A stretch of 64,000 bases of DNA, taken from NCBI GenBank assembly GCA_019637685.1, contig JAHBVF010000027.1, forward strand, positions 27,585 to 91,584, given 5' to 3'. Both the position numbers and the translations under genes were made by a program. The notes under the pieces are model-generated. The model made no database searches. It was not told where the DNA came from and saw only the letters and a list, made by a program, of their open reading frames with translations. Shown piece by piece: positions 52,767-60,195 of the stretch. This DNA is from Caldilineaceae bacterium. Lineage in GTDB: Bacteria > Chloroflexota > Anaerolineae > Caldilineales > Caldilineaceae. Positions within the stretch are counted from its first letter, which is position 1, and each line of letters opens with the position of its first letter.

Positions 52767-54171
52767 AACTCCCCTGCTCTGTGGGCAGGAAGCGGGTCCA
52801 GCACTCCTCGCCCTCGTTGAGCGAAATGGCGTTGTCGAAGCCTGCGGCCTGGAGCAGACTGGCCGCAATCTGTGAGCGGTAGCCACTGGCGCATTGGGTG
52901 ACGATTGTGCGATCTTTGGGCAGGCTTTCCAGTTGGCGGGCCAGATAGCCCAGTGGGATGTGTCGCGCGCCCACAATGTGCTTTTCTGTATATTCGGTCT
53001 TGCCCCGCACATCCACAATCAGCAGACCGTTCTGGGGCAGCCGTTTCGCCAGTTCCCGGGCTGTGACCACAGGCAGGGCCTGGGTGCGATGGGTCAACAC
53101 ATCTGGGCTGAAATAGCCGGGCACGTAGTCGATGCCGATGGAACGCAGGTCGCGCAGAATCTCCCGCTCGCTGTCGATGGAGGGCAGCAGCACATAGACC
53201 GGGCGCTCGTAGTCCACCAGCCAACCCATATAGGTGGCGAGACCTGTGTTGTCGGCGGGGACATTGACCGTTCCCGGCGCGTGGTTGGCTGCAAACTGGC
53301 CCCGGTTGCGCAGGTCGAAGACCTGTCCCCCATCCTCAATGATGCCGTCCAGGGTGGACCGGTCAAAGTTGGTGGGCGAGGGCAGGGAGCGCAGTAGGGC
53401 GGGCCCCACTTTGTTCACCTTTTTCATCTGGGCGAAATAGGTGGGTGCTTCCGGCTGGTCGGCCAGCAGCCATTCGACAAATGGCTCTTCCTCATCCCAT
53501 TGAAAAGCCGGGTTAAAGAGTTTTTCGTAGCCGAGAGTTGTGGATGGGATGGCTCCCAGTGCCTTGCCACAGGCACTGCCCGCGCCGTGGCCCGGCCAGA
53601 TTTGCAGATAGTCGGGCAGCTTTTTGAAGCGTTCGACAGTGGCAAATTGCTGGCGTGCGCCCACTTCTTTGGTCCCCACCAGACCCGCGGCCTCTTCCAG
53701 CAGGTCCGGGCGGCCCACATCGCCCACAAAGAGAAAGTCGCCGGTGAAGATGCCGATGGGCTTGTCTGCGCCCGCGGTGTCGGTGATCTGGAAGGCGATG
53801 TGCTCCGGTGTATGGCCGGGGGTGTGGAGTACATCGATTTTGACGTTGCCCACTTTCCAGGAATCCCCATCCCGCACCAGCAGTACATTCGGGTCGTCGG
53901 CATAGGCATATTTCCAGTCCGCGTCGCCCATATCGCTCAGGTAGATTGTGGCGCCGGTGGCCGCGGCCAGTTCCCGGCTGCCGCTGACAAAATCGGCGTG
54001 GATGTGGGTTTCGGTCACGTGGGTGATGCGCAGACCCTCTTTTTCCGCCGCGGCCAGATAGGGTGTGACGTGCCGGGCCGGATCGACGACCAGCGCTTCG
54101 CCGGTCGCTACACAGCCCACCAGATAGCTGGCTTGGGCGAGCTTTTCGTCGTAGAAATATTTGAGTAGCAT
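52765..54171 (-). CDS. MBL-fold persulfide-dioxygenase-like protein with rhodanese domains
   Basis: A 468-residue protein. Residues 1-250 are a metallo-beta-lactamase fold of the ETHE1/persulfide dioxygenase type, with ligands in THIHAD (H56, H58, D60), HTPGH (H116 or H120) and D144-like GDFLFVGDVGRPD. Two rhodanese-like domains follow: the first (about 260-360) has no active Cys, the second (about 370-468) has CASGYRS with Cys near 426. It probably oxidises glutathione or protein persulfides to sulfite. A TSUP exporter lies downstream and a rhodanese upstream on the same strand. Confidence 0.88.
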   Translation of the reverse strand: MLLKYFYDEKLAQASYLVGCVATGEALVVDPARHVTPYLAAAEKEGLRITHVTETHIHADFVSGSRELAAATGATIYLSDMGDADWKYAYADDPNVLLVRDGDSWKVGNVKIDVLHTPGHTPEHIAFQITDTAGADKPIGIFTGDFLFVGDVGRPDLLEEAAGLVGTKEVGARQQFATVERFKKLPDYLQIWPGHGAGSACGKALGAIPSTTLGYEKLFNPAFQWDEEEPFVEWLLADQPEAPTYFAQMKKVNKVGPALLRSLPSPTNFDRSTLDGIIEDGGQVFDLRNRGQFAANHAPGTVNVPADNTGLATYMGWLVDYERPVYVLLPSIDSEREILRDLRSIGIDYVPGYFSPDVLTHRTQALPVVTARELAKRLPQNGLLIVDVRGKTEYTEKHIVGARHIPLGYLARQLESLPKDRTIVTQCASGYRSQIAASLLQAAGFDNAISLNEGEECWTRFLPTEQGS

Positions 54172-54190
54172 TATGATTCTCCTGTGATTA

Positions 54191-54272
54191 GAGCCGGGAC
54201 GCAGATTGCGCAGAAGACACAGATTTACGCAGATTCTTATCCGCTTTTATCCGTCCTTTCCGCGTCGTCCGC
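54191..54272. repeat. Dispersed CGCAGATT-type repeat, copy 8
   Basis: ACGCAGATTGCGCAGAAGAC followed by ACAGATTTACGCAGATTC and TATCCGC words, very similar to copy 1 at 3271-3338. Confidence 0.8.
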
Positions 54273-54286
54273 GTTCTATCGCTGAG

Positions 54287-54425
54287 TCTACTGCAGAAAG
54301 CCTACAGAAGCACCGCGGAGACGCGGGGAACGCGGAGTTTCGCGGAGGTTCTCTCCTGAATCTCTCCGCGAAACTCCGTGCACTCTGCGCCTCCGCGGTG
54401 AAATTGACCTTTTTGCAGTGGAGTC
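54287..54425. repeat. Foldback repeat family CTGCAAAAAGGTCAATT, copy 4
   Basis: Partly complementary arms (CACCGCGGAGACGCGG...CGCCTCCGCGGTGAAATTG) and an inner CGGAGTTTCGCGGA/TCCGCGAAACTCCG pair, ending TTTTTGCAGTGGA. It ends one base into the stop of the rhodanese gene. Confidence 0.85.
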
Positions 54426-54780
54426 ATCGCTTGATGGGCAGTCCCTGGCGTTGCCAGTCGATGATGCCGCCCAGATCGTAGATATCCGTATAGCCTGCCT
54501 GAAGCAGAAGCCGGGCCGCGTGTGCACTGCGGTTGCCGCTGCGGCAGTAGATGACGACCGGTTTCTTTGTTGAGACGCGTTTGAGTTTTTGGGGCAGATC
54601 CTGCAAACTGATGTTGACTGCACCGGGGATGTATCCACTGCGGAATTCATCTGCCGTGCGCACGTCCAGCAGGGTATGGGGTGATTTGGTATCCACATAC
54701 TGGGCCGTATATTCCTCTGGCCGTATCCGTTCGTGGCCTGGTGTGTCAGGTCCGCCAAAGAGTCGGGAAAGTAGATTCAT
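54424..54780 (-). CDS. Single-domain rhodanese
   Basis: A 118-residue rhodanese-domain protein with an N-terminal amphipathic segment (MNLLSRLFGG). LLDVRTADEF near 37-46 and the active-site loop CRSGNRS (Cys near 79) are intact. It transfers sulfane sulfur, here probably for the MBL-rhodanese protein encoded downstream. The start at 54780 is where homology begins and has GGAG 13 nt upstream; the longer frame to 54834 is unlikely. Confidence 0.88.
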   Translation of the reverse strand: MNLLSRLFGGPDTPGHERIRPEEYTAQYVDTKSPHTLLDVRTADEFRSGYIPGAVNISLQDLPQKLKRVSTKKPVVIYCRSGNRSAHAARLLLQAGYTDIYDLGGIIDWQRQGLPIKR

Positions 54781-54877
54781 GGAATGTTGCTCCAAAGGTA
54801 GGTGATTCACTGTCCGAAAATTCCAACGTTCCAAAGCTTGAACGCTCTAAAGTTCCCTACTCTACACCCATTTGCGC

Positions 54878-54926
54878 TTGCCCAGCGCCCCCGAACCGTT
54901 TATACTTGCCATAAGTAAACGCTTAT
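54878..54926 (+). promoter_or_regulatory. lysR promoter and ATAAG-N6-CTTAT operator
   Basis: TTGCCC (54878-54883) and TATACT (54901-54906), 17 nt apart, form a promoter. Its start site would be near 54913, only about 12 nt before the lysR ATG (54925-54927). ATAAG (54911-54915) and CTTAT (54922-54926) form a dyad typical of LysR-type sites that covers the start site and part of the ATG. No Shine-Dalgarno is visible. Confidence 0.6.
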
Positions 54927-55869
54927 GCTAAATCTCTACAAACTGGAAATTTTCGCTATCGTCGTGCAGAGCGGCAGTTTCAGCGCCGCGGCAGAACGCC
55001 TGCTCCTCACCCAGCCAGCGGTCAGCCAGCACATCCAGGACCTGGAATCCGCGTTGGGGGCCAGGCTCTTTGATCGCGGGCGGCGGGGGGTGACGCTGAC
55101 TGCCGCGGGCGAGACGCTCCACGGCTATACCCAGCAGATTTTGCGTCTGGTGGCCGAGGCTGAGGCCGCGGTGACGGATGTGACCCAACTGGCCTCGGGC
55201 GAAATGGCAGTGGTGGCGACGCCGGGCGTCAGTGTCTATCTGCTGCCCGATTGGGTGCAGACTTTTCGGGGGCAGTATCCAAACTTGACTGTGCAAGTGC
55301 AGACCAGCACAACCCCTCAGATTGTTGCCCAATTGCTGAGTGGCAAAGCCGACATCGGCCTGATCGAAGGGGAATTGGAGGCCATTGACACCGCGGGCAT
55401 TGGCGTGCTGGCCCTGGAGGAGGTGGAGCAATTTGTGGTGGTGGGGCCGACCCACCCCTGGTGGGGACGAGATTCGCTCGTCTGCGCCGACCTGCACGGC
55501 CAGAGTTTTGTCATGCGCCAGCGCACCAGCCAGACACGCATCTGGCTGGACAGCCGTTTTGTGGCTGCGGGCACGTCAGTGCAGGTGGTGGCCGAATTTG
55601 ACAATGTGGAGTCGATCAAGCGGGCGGTGGAGCGGGGCATCGGGATTTCGGTGCTGCCGGCCTATGCGATTGCGGTGGAAGTGGAGGGGGGGCGACTGCG
55701 CGGGCTGCCTGTGCGGGACAAGCCAATGCGGCGTACACTCAAACTGCTCTGGAACGAAGAGGGCTATCCCACACCGGTCTGTCGCGCGTTTGTGCGCCAT
55801 CTGGCCGCTTATTTTCCACAGCTACAAGAAAGCGCATTTCGCTTCCTGGCCGCGGCCCCAGATCCCTAA
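54925..55869 (+). CDS. LysR-family regulator, sulfur-module type
   Basis: A 314-residue LysR-type regulator. The winged helix-turn-helix is at residues 1-62 (FSAAAERLLLTQPAVSQHIQDLE). The effector domain runs 90-300. It is divergent from the rhodanese/MBL/TSUP genes, the usual arrangement for a regulator of that set. The start is placed inside the operator dyad at 54925; translation would be nearly leaderless. The effector is unknown, with a sulfur metabolite likely from context. Confidence 0.88.
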   Translation: MLNLYKLEIFAIVVQSGSFSAAAERLLLTQPAVSQHIQDLESALGARLFDRGRRGVTLTAAGETLHGYTQQILRLVAEAEAAVTDVTQLASGEMAVVATPGVSVYLLPDWVQTFRGQYPNLTVQVQTSTTPQIVAQLLSGKADIGLIEGELEAIDTAGIGVLALEEVEQFVVVGPTHPWWGRDSLVCADLHGQSFVMRQRTSQTRIWLDSRFVAAGTSVQVVAEFDNVESIKRAVERGIGISVLPAYAIAVEVEGGRLRGLPVRDKPMRRTLKLLWNEEGYPTPVCRAFVRHLAAYFPQLQESAFRFLAAAPDP

Positions 55870-55923
55870 AGGGGGACGCGCCCGGCCATATATCTTCCTG
55901 CGTGTGATTGTATAGGATATGTA

Positions 55924-56229
55924 ATGTTTGATTTTCTACCGGCGATTCTCGTCTTCCTGTTTGAAATTTATCTTGTGTTTGCCTGGCTGAATTCCCACCG
56001 CAAGAATGATGGCAGAGAGAAGAGACTCTGCTTTTGGGGCTTCTTGCTGGGGCAACTCTATCTACTCTGGGAAGTTATCTTGATTGGCCGTACGGGAAAG
56101 CCACTGCCCGGATCGCCGGCGCAGAGGTTGTTGATGGGTCGGTTGCTGCTGGGTGGGGCAATGGGTGGTTTTTTTACAATTGTGGGCCTCTTCTACCTGA
56201 GCTTTGGGTCGTTCTCCCCCAGGAAATGA
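55924..56229 (+). CDS. Small three-helix membrane protein
   Basis: A 101-residue hydrophobic protein with three likely helices (about 4-22, 37-53, 75-96) and a basic loop. AGGATATGTA precedes the ATG. No family is recognised. It lies 54 nt after lysR on the same strand. Confidence 0.6.
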   Translation: MFDFLPAILVFLFEIYLVFAWLNSHRKNDGREKRLCFWGFLLGQLYLLWEVILIGRTGKPLPGSPAQRLLMGRLLLGGAMGGFFTIVGLFYLSFGSFSPRK

Positions 56230-56251
56230 CTCGCCCTAAACCGGCATAGAC

Positions 56252-56361
56252 ATCCCCCGCCCCTTCCACGACACAGTGCATAACCACGTCAGCGTCATTC
56301 TCGCCAAACTCAATCTCCCCGACCGCACCAACGCGGCCATCCTGGTGATTCAGTCCGGGCT
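56252..56361 (+). pseudogene. LuxR/NarL-type HTH remnant
   Basis: Reads VHNHVSVILAKLNLPDRTNA followed by AILVIQSGL, matching the DNA-binding helices of NarL/LuxR-type regulators (typically VRNHVSNILAKL...DRTQAV). No start, receiver domain or regulator frame precedes it; the 270-bp gap (56230-56502) otherwise holds no gene. It appears to be a leftover of a deleted regulator. Confidence 0.6.
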
Positions 56362-56502
56362 GCAGAGCGTTTGGGGCTGTTCTCGCTGGGACTTTTCTGC
56401 GCAACGCACCCCTAAAATACAGTCGGCTGGCGTGTCTGCGCGGGGTGCGCTACAATACCCATACAACTGCTTCCCACCCACCACCCCACAGGACCCCAGC
56501 CA

Positions 56503-57843
56503 ATGAATATCATCTACCTCCACTCCCACGACACCGGGCGCTATTTGCAGCCCTACGGCCATGCGGTGCCCGCGCCCAATTTGCAGCAGTTGGCGGAGGA
56601 CGGCGTGCTCTTCCGCAAAGTCTTCAACGCCGCGCCCACCTGCTCGCCCAGCCGGGCCTGCCTGCTCACCGGCGAAAGTGCCCACTCCAACGGTCAACTG
56701 GGACTTGCCAATCGGGGCATCTACTTGGCCTATCCGCAACATCACCTGGCGAACTTTCTGGCAGGCCACGGCTATCGCACCGCGCTCTGCGGCATTCAGC
56801 ATCTGGTGCTGGACCCCCGGGACCTGGGCTATGAGTGGATTGTGGAGGCTGGCAGCCCGACAGCCCAGGACGGCGTGGGCATCACCGACGCCGCGGTCGA
56901 GTTCATCCACAGCCAGCACGACCGCCCCTTCTTCCTGGACATCGGCTACTTCGAGACCCACCGGGTCTTCCCCGAACCCGGCCCGGACGAAGACCCCCGC
57001 TACACCCTGCCCCCCGCGCCCCTGCCCGACACGCCGGAAACCCGCTACGATATGGCCGCGTTCAAACGCATGGCGAAGATGCTGGACGATCACATCGGGC
57101 GGGTGCTGGTGGCGCTGGACGAGGCGGGGCTGGCCGACGATACCCTCTTTATCTACACAACGGATCACGGCCTGGCCTTCCCCGGCATGAAATGCACCCT
57201 GACCGATCACGGCATGGGCGTGGCGCTGATTGTGCGCGGGCCGTCGGGCTTTTCCGGCGGCAAAGTGGTGGACGGGATGATCTCCCAGATCGATCTCTTC
57301 CCCACCCTCTGCGATCTCATCGGCGCGCAGCAGCCGGACTGGTTGGAGGGACGCTCCTTCCTGCCTCTGGTCGATGGCGCAGTGGCCGAGGTGAACGAGG
57401 AAATCTTCGGCGAAGTCACCTATCACGCGGCCTATGAACCCAAGCGGGCTGTGCGCACCCCGCGCTGGAAATACATCCGCCGCTTCGACGACCGCTCCAT
57501 CACCACAATGCCCAACATCGACAACGGGGCCAGCAAACAATTTCTGATGGCGCACGGCCTGGCCCAGCGCCCGGTCCACCCGGAGGCGCTCTACGACCTC
57601 ATCTACGATCCCAACGAGGCGGCCAATCTGGTCGCCGACCCGGCCCATGCCGAGGTGCTGGTCGAGATGCGCACGCGGCTGGACGCGTGGATGCAGCGCA
57701 CGGACGATCCCCTGCTGCGGGGGCCAGTGGCAGAACCGGGCCATCCTTTTGCCGATCACCCGGACGTGCCCCACCCCGCGGGCGTGGACGCGTCGATCAA
57801 ACCGGCCTGGTTCACCAGAGAAAAACTCGACATCCGCCAGTAG
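56503..57843 (+). CDS. Sulfatase
   Basis: A 446-residue type I sulfatase. The active-site motif CSPSR (Cys47) and following LLTGESAHS are intact. HDTGRY near 9-14 and TTDHG near 212-216 supply metal ligands. The N-terminus lacks a signal peptide. It differs from the sulfatase at 19946 and resembles the heparan/uncharacterised sulfatases of Chloroflexota and Planctomycetota. Followed by a hairpin and then an aldo/keto reductase. Confidence 0.9.
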   Translation: MNIIYLHSHDTGRYLQPYGHAVPAPNLQQLAEDGVLFRKVFNAAPTCSPSRACLLTGESAHSNGQLGLANRGIYLAYPQHHLANFLAGHGYRTALCGIQHLVLDPRDLGYEWIVEAGSPTAQDGVGITDAAVEFIHSQHDRPFFLDIGYFETHRVFPEPGPDEDPRYTLPPAPLPDTPETRYDMAAFKRMAKMLDDHIGRVLVALDEAGLADDTLFIYTTDHGLAFPGMKCTLTDHGMGVALIVRGPSGFSGGKVVDGMISQIDLFPTLCDLIGAQQPDWLEGRSFLPLVDGAVAEVNEEIFGEVTYHAAYEPKRAVRTPRWKYIRRFDDRSITTMPNIDNGASKQFLMAHGLAQRPVHPEALYDLIYDPNEAANLVADPAHAEVLVEMRTRLDAWMQRTDDPLLRGPVAEPGHPFADHPDVPHPAGVDASIKPAWFTREKLDIRQ

Positions 57844-57890
57844 CGCAAGCTGTTCGCTTGTGCCGGTAGACCGCAAGCGAACAGCTTGCG
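57844..57890. terminator. 17-bp hairpin after sulfatase
   Basis: CGCAAGCTGTTCGCTTG (57844-57860) and its complement (57874-57890) around a 13-nt loop, immediately after the sulfatase stop. GCAAGCGAACAGCTTGCG looks like a foldback repeat. Confidence 0.7.
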
Positions 57891-57916
57891 TTACATCGAA
57901 TGAAAGGAATGAAACG

Positions 57917-58729
57917 ATGAAGTATGAAACCCTGCCCGGCGGTGCGACCGTCCCCAAAATCGGCTTTGGCTGTTGGAAGATCGGCGGCGAAAAACACCCC
58001 GACCCTTCTCTGGACGACTGGTCTCTGGCCGCGCTGCGCTCGGCCCTGGAACTGGGCTATACCCACTTCGACACCGCCGAGGTGTACGCGGGGGGCCATT
58101 CCGAGAAGTTGACCGGTCAGGCCGTGCGGGAATCGGGCATCGATCGGGAGCAACTGCTCATCACCTCCAAAGTGGCCCCGGCCCATCTGGGCTACCAGAG
58201 CGTGCTGGATGCCTGCGCGGGCAGCCTGCGCCGTTTGCAAATGGACTATCTGGACATCTATCTGATCCACTGGCCCAAGACAGATATGCCCCTGGAAGAT
58301 ACCTTCCGCGCCTTCAATCAGTTGGTGGATGAAGGGAAAGTGCGGCATGTGGGCGTGAGCAATTTCAGTGTGGAGCAGCTACGCTGGGCACAGGCCCTTT
58401 CTGCCACGCCGATTATCACGAATCAGGTCCCCTACAGTCTGGGAGAACGCTCGTATGTGAAGAATGGGATGCTGGCCTATTGCCAGGAAAACGATATTCT
58501 CCTCACCGCCTATTCGCCGGTGAAGGAGGGTGGCGTAAATGTCAGTCCGGAACTTCAGGCAGTCGCCCGTGCCCACAACGCCACTGTGCAGCAGATTGCC
58601 CTGGCCTGGCTGGTGCAGCAAAAACGGGTTATCACGATTCCTATGTCCGGCAACCCTGCACATCAGGCCGACAATCTGGCCGCGGGGGAGATTGTGCTGA
58701 GCGAGGCTGAAATGGCCGCGCTTGGCTGA
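57917..58729 (+). CDS. Aldo/keto reductase
   Basis: A 270-residue AKR with the catalytic tetrad D52, Y57, K85 and H118, in a TIM barrel. It uses NADPH to reduce aldehydes or ketones. The ATG at 57917 has AAAGGA upstream. The frame is open into the sulfatase but no fusion is real. Likely co-transcribed with the Gfo/Idh gene 55 nt downstream. Confidence 0.92.
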   Translation: MKYETLPGGATVPKIGFGCWKIGGEKHPDPSLDDWSLAALRSALELGYTHFDTAEVYAGGHSEKLTGQAVRESGIDREQLLITSKVAPAHLGYQSVLDACAGSLRRLQMDYLDIYLIHWPKTDMPLEDTFRAFNQLVDEGKVRHVGVSNFSVEQLRWAQALSATPIITNQVPYSLGERSYVKNGMLAYCQENDILLTAYSPVKEGGVNVSPELQAVARAHNATVQQIALAWLVQQKRVITIPMSGNPAHQADNLAAGEIVLSEAEMAALG

Positions 58730-58784
58730 AAATAGAAACACCCACTAGCGATTACTGTACGCTTCAATTTCACTGGAGGATTTT

Positions 58785-59813
58785 ATGTCAACCCAATCCC
58801 TGCGCGTCGGCGTCATCGGCGCGGGCGCCAACACACGCACCAAACACATCCCCGGACTCCAGGCTATCAACGGCGTGGAAGTGGTAAAAGTCTGCAACCG
58901 CACGCAAGAATCGGGCCAACGGGTGGCCGCGGAACTGGGCATCCCTGAAGTGGTGACCGATTGGCGGGATGTAATCTATGACTCTACCCTCGACGCGATA
59001 GTCATCGGGACCTGGCCCTATATGCACAAAATTTTGACGGTGGCCGCCCTGGAAGCGGACAAGCACGTGATGTGCGAAGCCCGTATGTCCATGAACGCAA
59101 CTGAGGCGCGGGCCATGTACGAAGCCGCCCGTCTGCGTCCCCACCTGACCGCGCAGATCGTCCCGTCGCCCTATAGCTTGCGAGCAGACAGAACGATCCA
59201 GCGGCTGCTGGCCGAGGGCTGGCTGGGGGATCTGCTGGCTGTGGAGATTCGCGCGGGCAACGAATTTGTGGAAGAAAAGGGCGCGCCCCTGCACTGGCGA
59301 CACGACAAAGACCTGAGCGGTCTGAATATTATGAGTATGGGCATCTGGTACGAAGCACTTATGCGTTGGGTGGGGGTGGCGCAGCGGGTGACAGCCACAG
59401 GCAAGACATTTGTGACGACGCGCCTGGACAGCACAGGTCGCCTGCGCGAGGTCCGTATTCCCGATCACATCGACATTTTGGCCGATCTGGCCTGTGGCGC
59501 ATCAGCCCACATTCAGGTCAGCAGCGTCACCGGTCTGGCCGGGTCGCCCTCGGCCACCCTCTACGGCAGCGAAGGAACCCTGCGCTTTGTGGATGGCAAG
59601 CTGCTCGGCGGCAAGCGGGGGGACAGCGGATTGACCGAAATCGACATTCCCGCGTCCGAGGCGGGCGCGTGGCGGGTGGAGGAAGAGTTTGTCAACGCCA
59701 TCCGCGGCCAGGAAAGCATCACCCACACGGACTTTCTGACCGGCGTCAAATATATGGAATTCACCGAAGCAGTGAATATCAGTCTGGCAGAAGGCCGCAG
59801 CATAGCGCTGTAA
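58785..59813 (+). CDS. Gfo/Idh/MocA-family oxidoreductase
   Basis: A 342-residue protein with an N-terminal Rossmann fold (GVIGAGANTR near 9-18) and a C-terminal Gfo/Idh domain. The usual EKP motif is here E98-A99-R100, lacking the catalytic Lys, so it may act on a different substrate or not be a classic dehydrogenase. GGAGG precedes the ATG. It may form a sugar-processing unit with the sulfatase and aldo/keto reductase. Confidence 0.87.
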   Translation: MSTQSLRVGVIGAGANTRTKHIPGLQAINGVEVVKVCNRTQESGQRVAAELGIPEVVTDWRDVIYDSTLDAIVIGTWPYMHKILTVAALEADKHVMCEARMSMNATEARAMYEAARLRPHLTAQIVPSPYSLRADRTIQRLLAEGWLGDLLAVEIRAGNEFVEEKGAPLHWRHDKDLSGLNIMSMGIWYEALMRWVGVAQRVTATGKTFVTTRLDSTGRLREVRIPDHIDILADLACGASAHIQVSSVTGLAGSPSATLYGSEGTLRFVDGKLLGGKRGDSGLTEIDIPASEAGAWRVEEEFVNAIRGQESITHTDFLTGVKYMEFTEAVNISLAEGRSIAL

Positions 59814-59896
59814 ATGTGGGAAGAACTACTCTCCCACGAATTCTGCTGGACTGTGTGTGCGATTCTGTACTGTATCGGGGGAGAGGAAAGAAGGCC

Positions 59897-59946
59897 GGGC
59901 GCTGATGCACGGGAAACACACAGCACTTTCCCGCGCATCAGCGCCC
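59897..59946. terminator. 20-bp bidirectional hairpin
   Basis: GGGCGCTGATGCACGGGAAA (59897-59916) pairs with 59927-59946 with one mismatch around a 10-nt loop, between the convergent Gfo/Idh gene and the small gene at 59958. Confidence 0.75.
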
Positions 59947-59957
59947 AATCCCAATGG

Positions 59958-60167
59958 CTATCGTCCCCGCCTCTCGTTGCCCCGCTTGAAATTGCCTGTG
60001 GCTCGTTGCAGCAGCGCCTGCACATCCTCCTCAAATTCGGCTGCGCCCAGTTGAGACAGCAACTTCTCTCCCCGGCTGCCGCCCAATGTTATCACGCAGC
60101 GCCCTTCCCAAAAGATGCGCAAGACGCCGCCTTTGTGAGCCTGATAGCTGAATGTTTCGTTTCCCAA
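59958..60167 (-). CDS. Small conserved protein ending in ATGNFKRGNER
   Basis: A 69-residue protein starting MGNETFSYQAHK with an EWEGRCVITL-like strand and the C-terminal ATGNFKRGNER signature, which is seen in a widespread family of small uncharacterised proteins. Its function is unknown. It is read towards the haloperoxidase-like gene stop region on the same strand but with no shared promoter signal. Confidence 0.7.
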   Translation of the reverse strand: MGNETFSYQAHKGGVLRIFWEGRCVITLGGSRGEKLLSQLGAAEFEEDVQALLQRATGNFKRGNERRGR

Positions 60168-60195
60168 ATGGTGACTCTTTCCTCACAGGCGGCGT

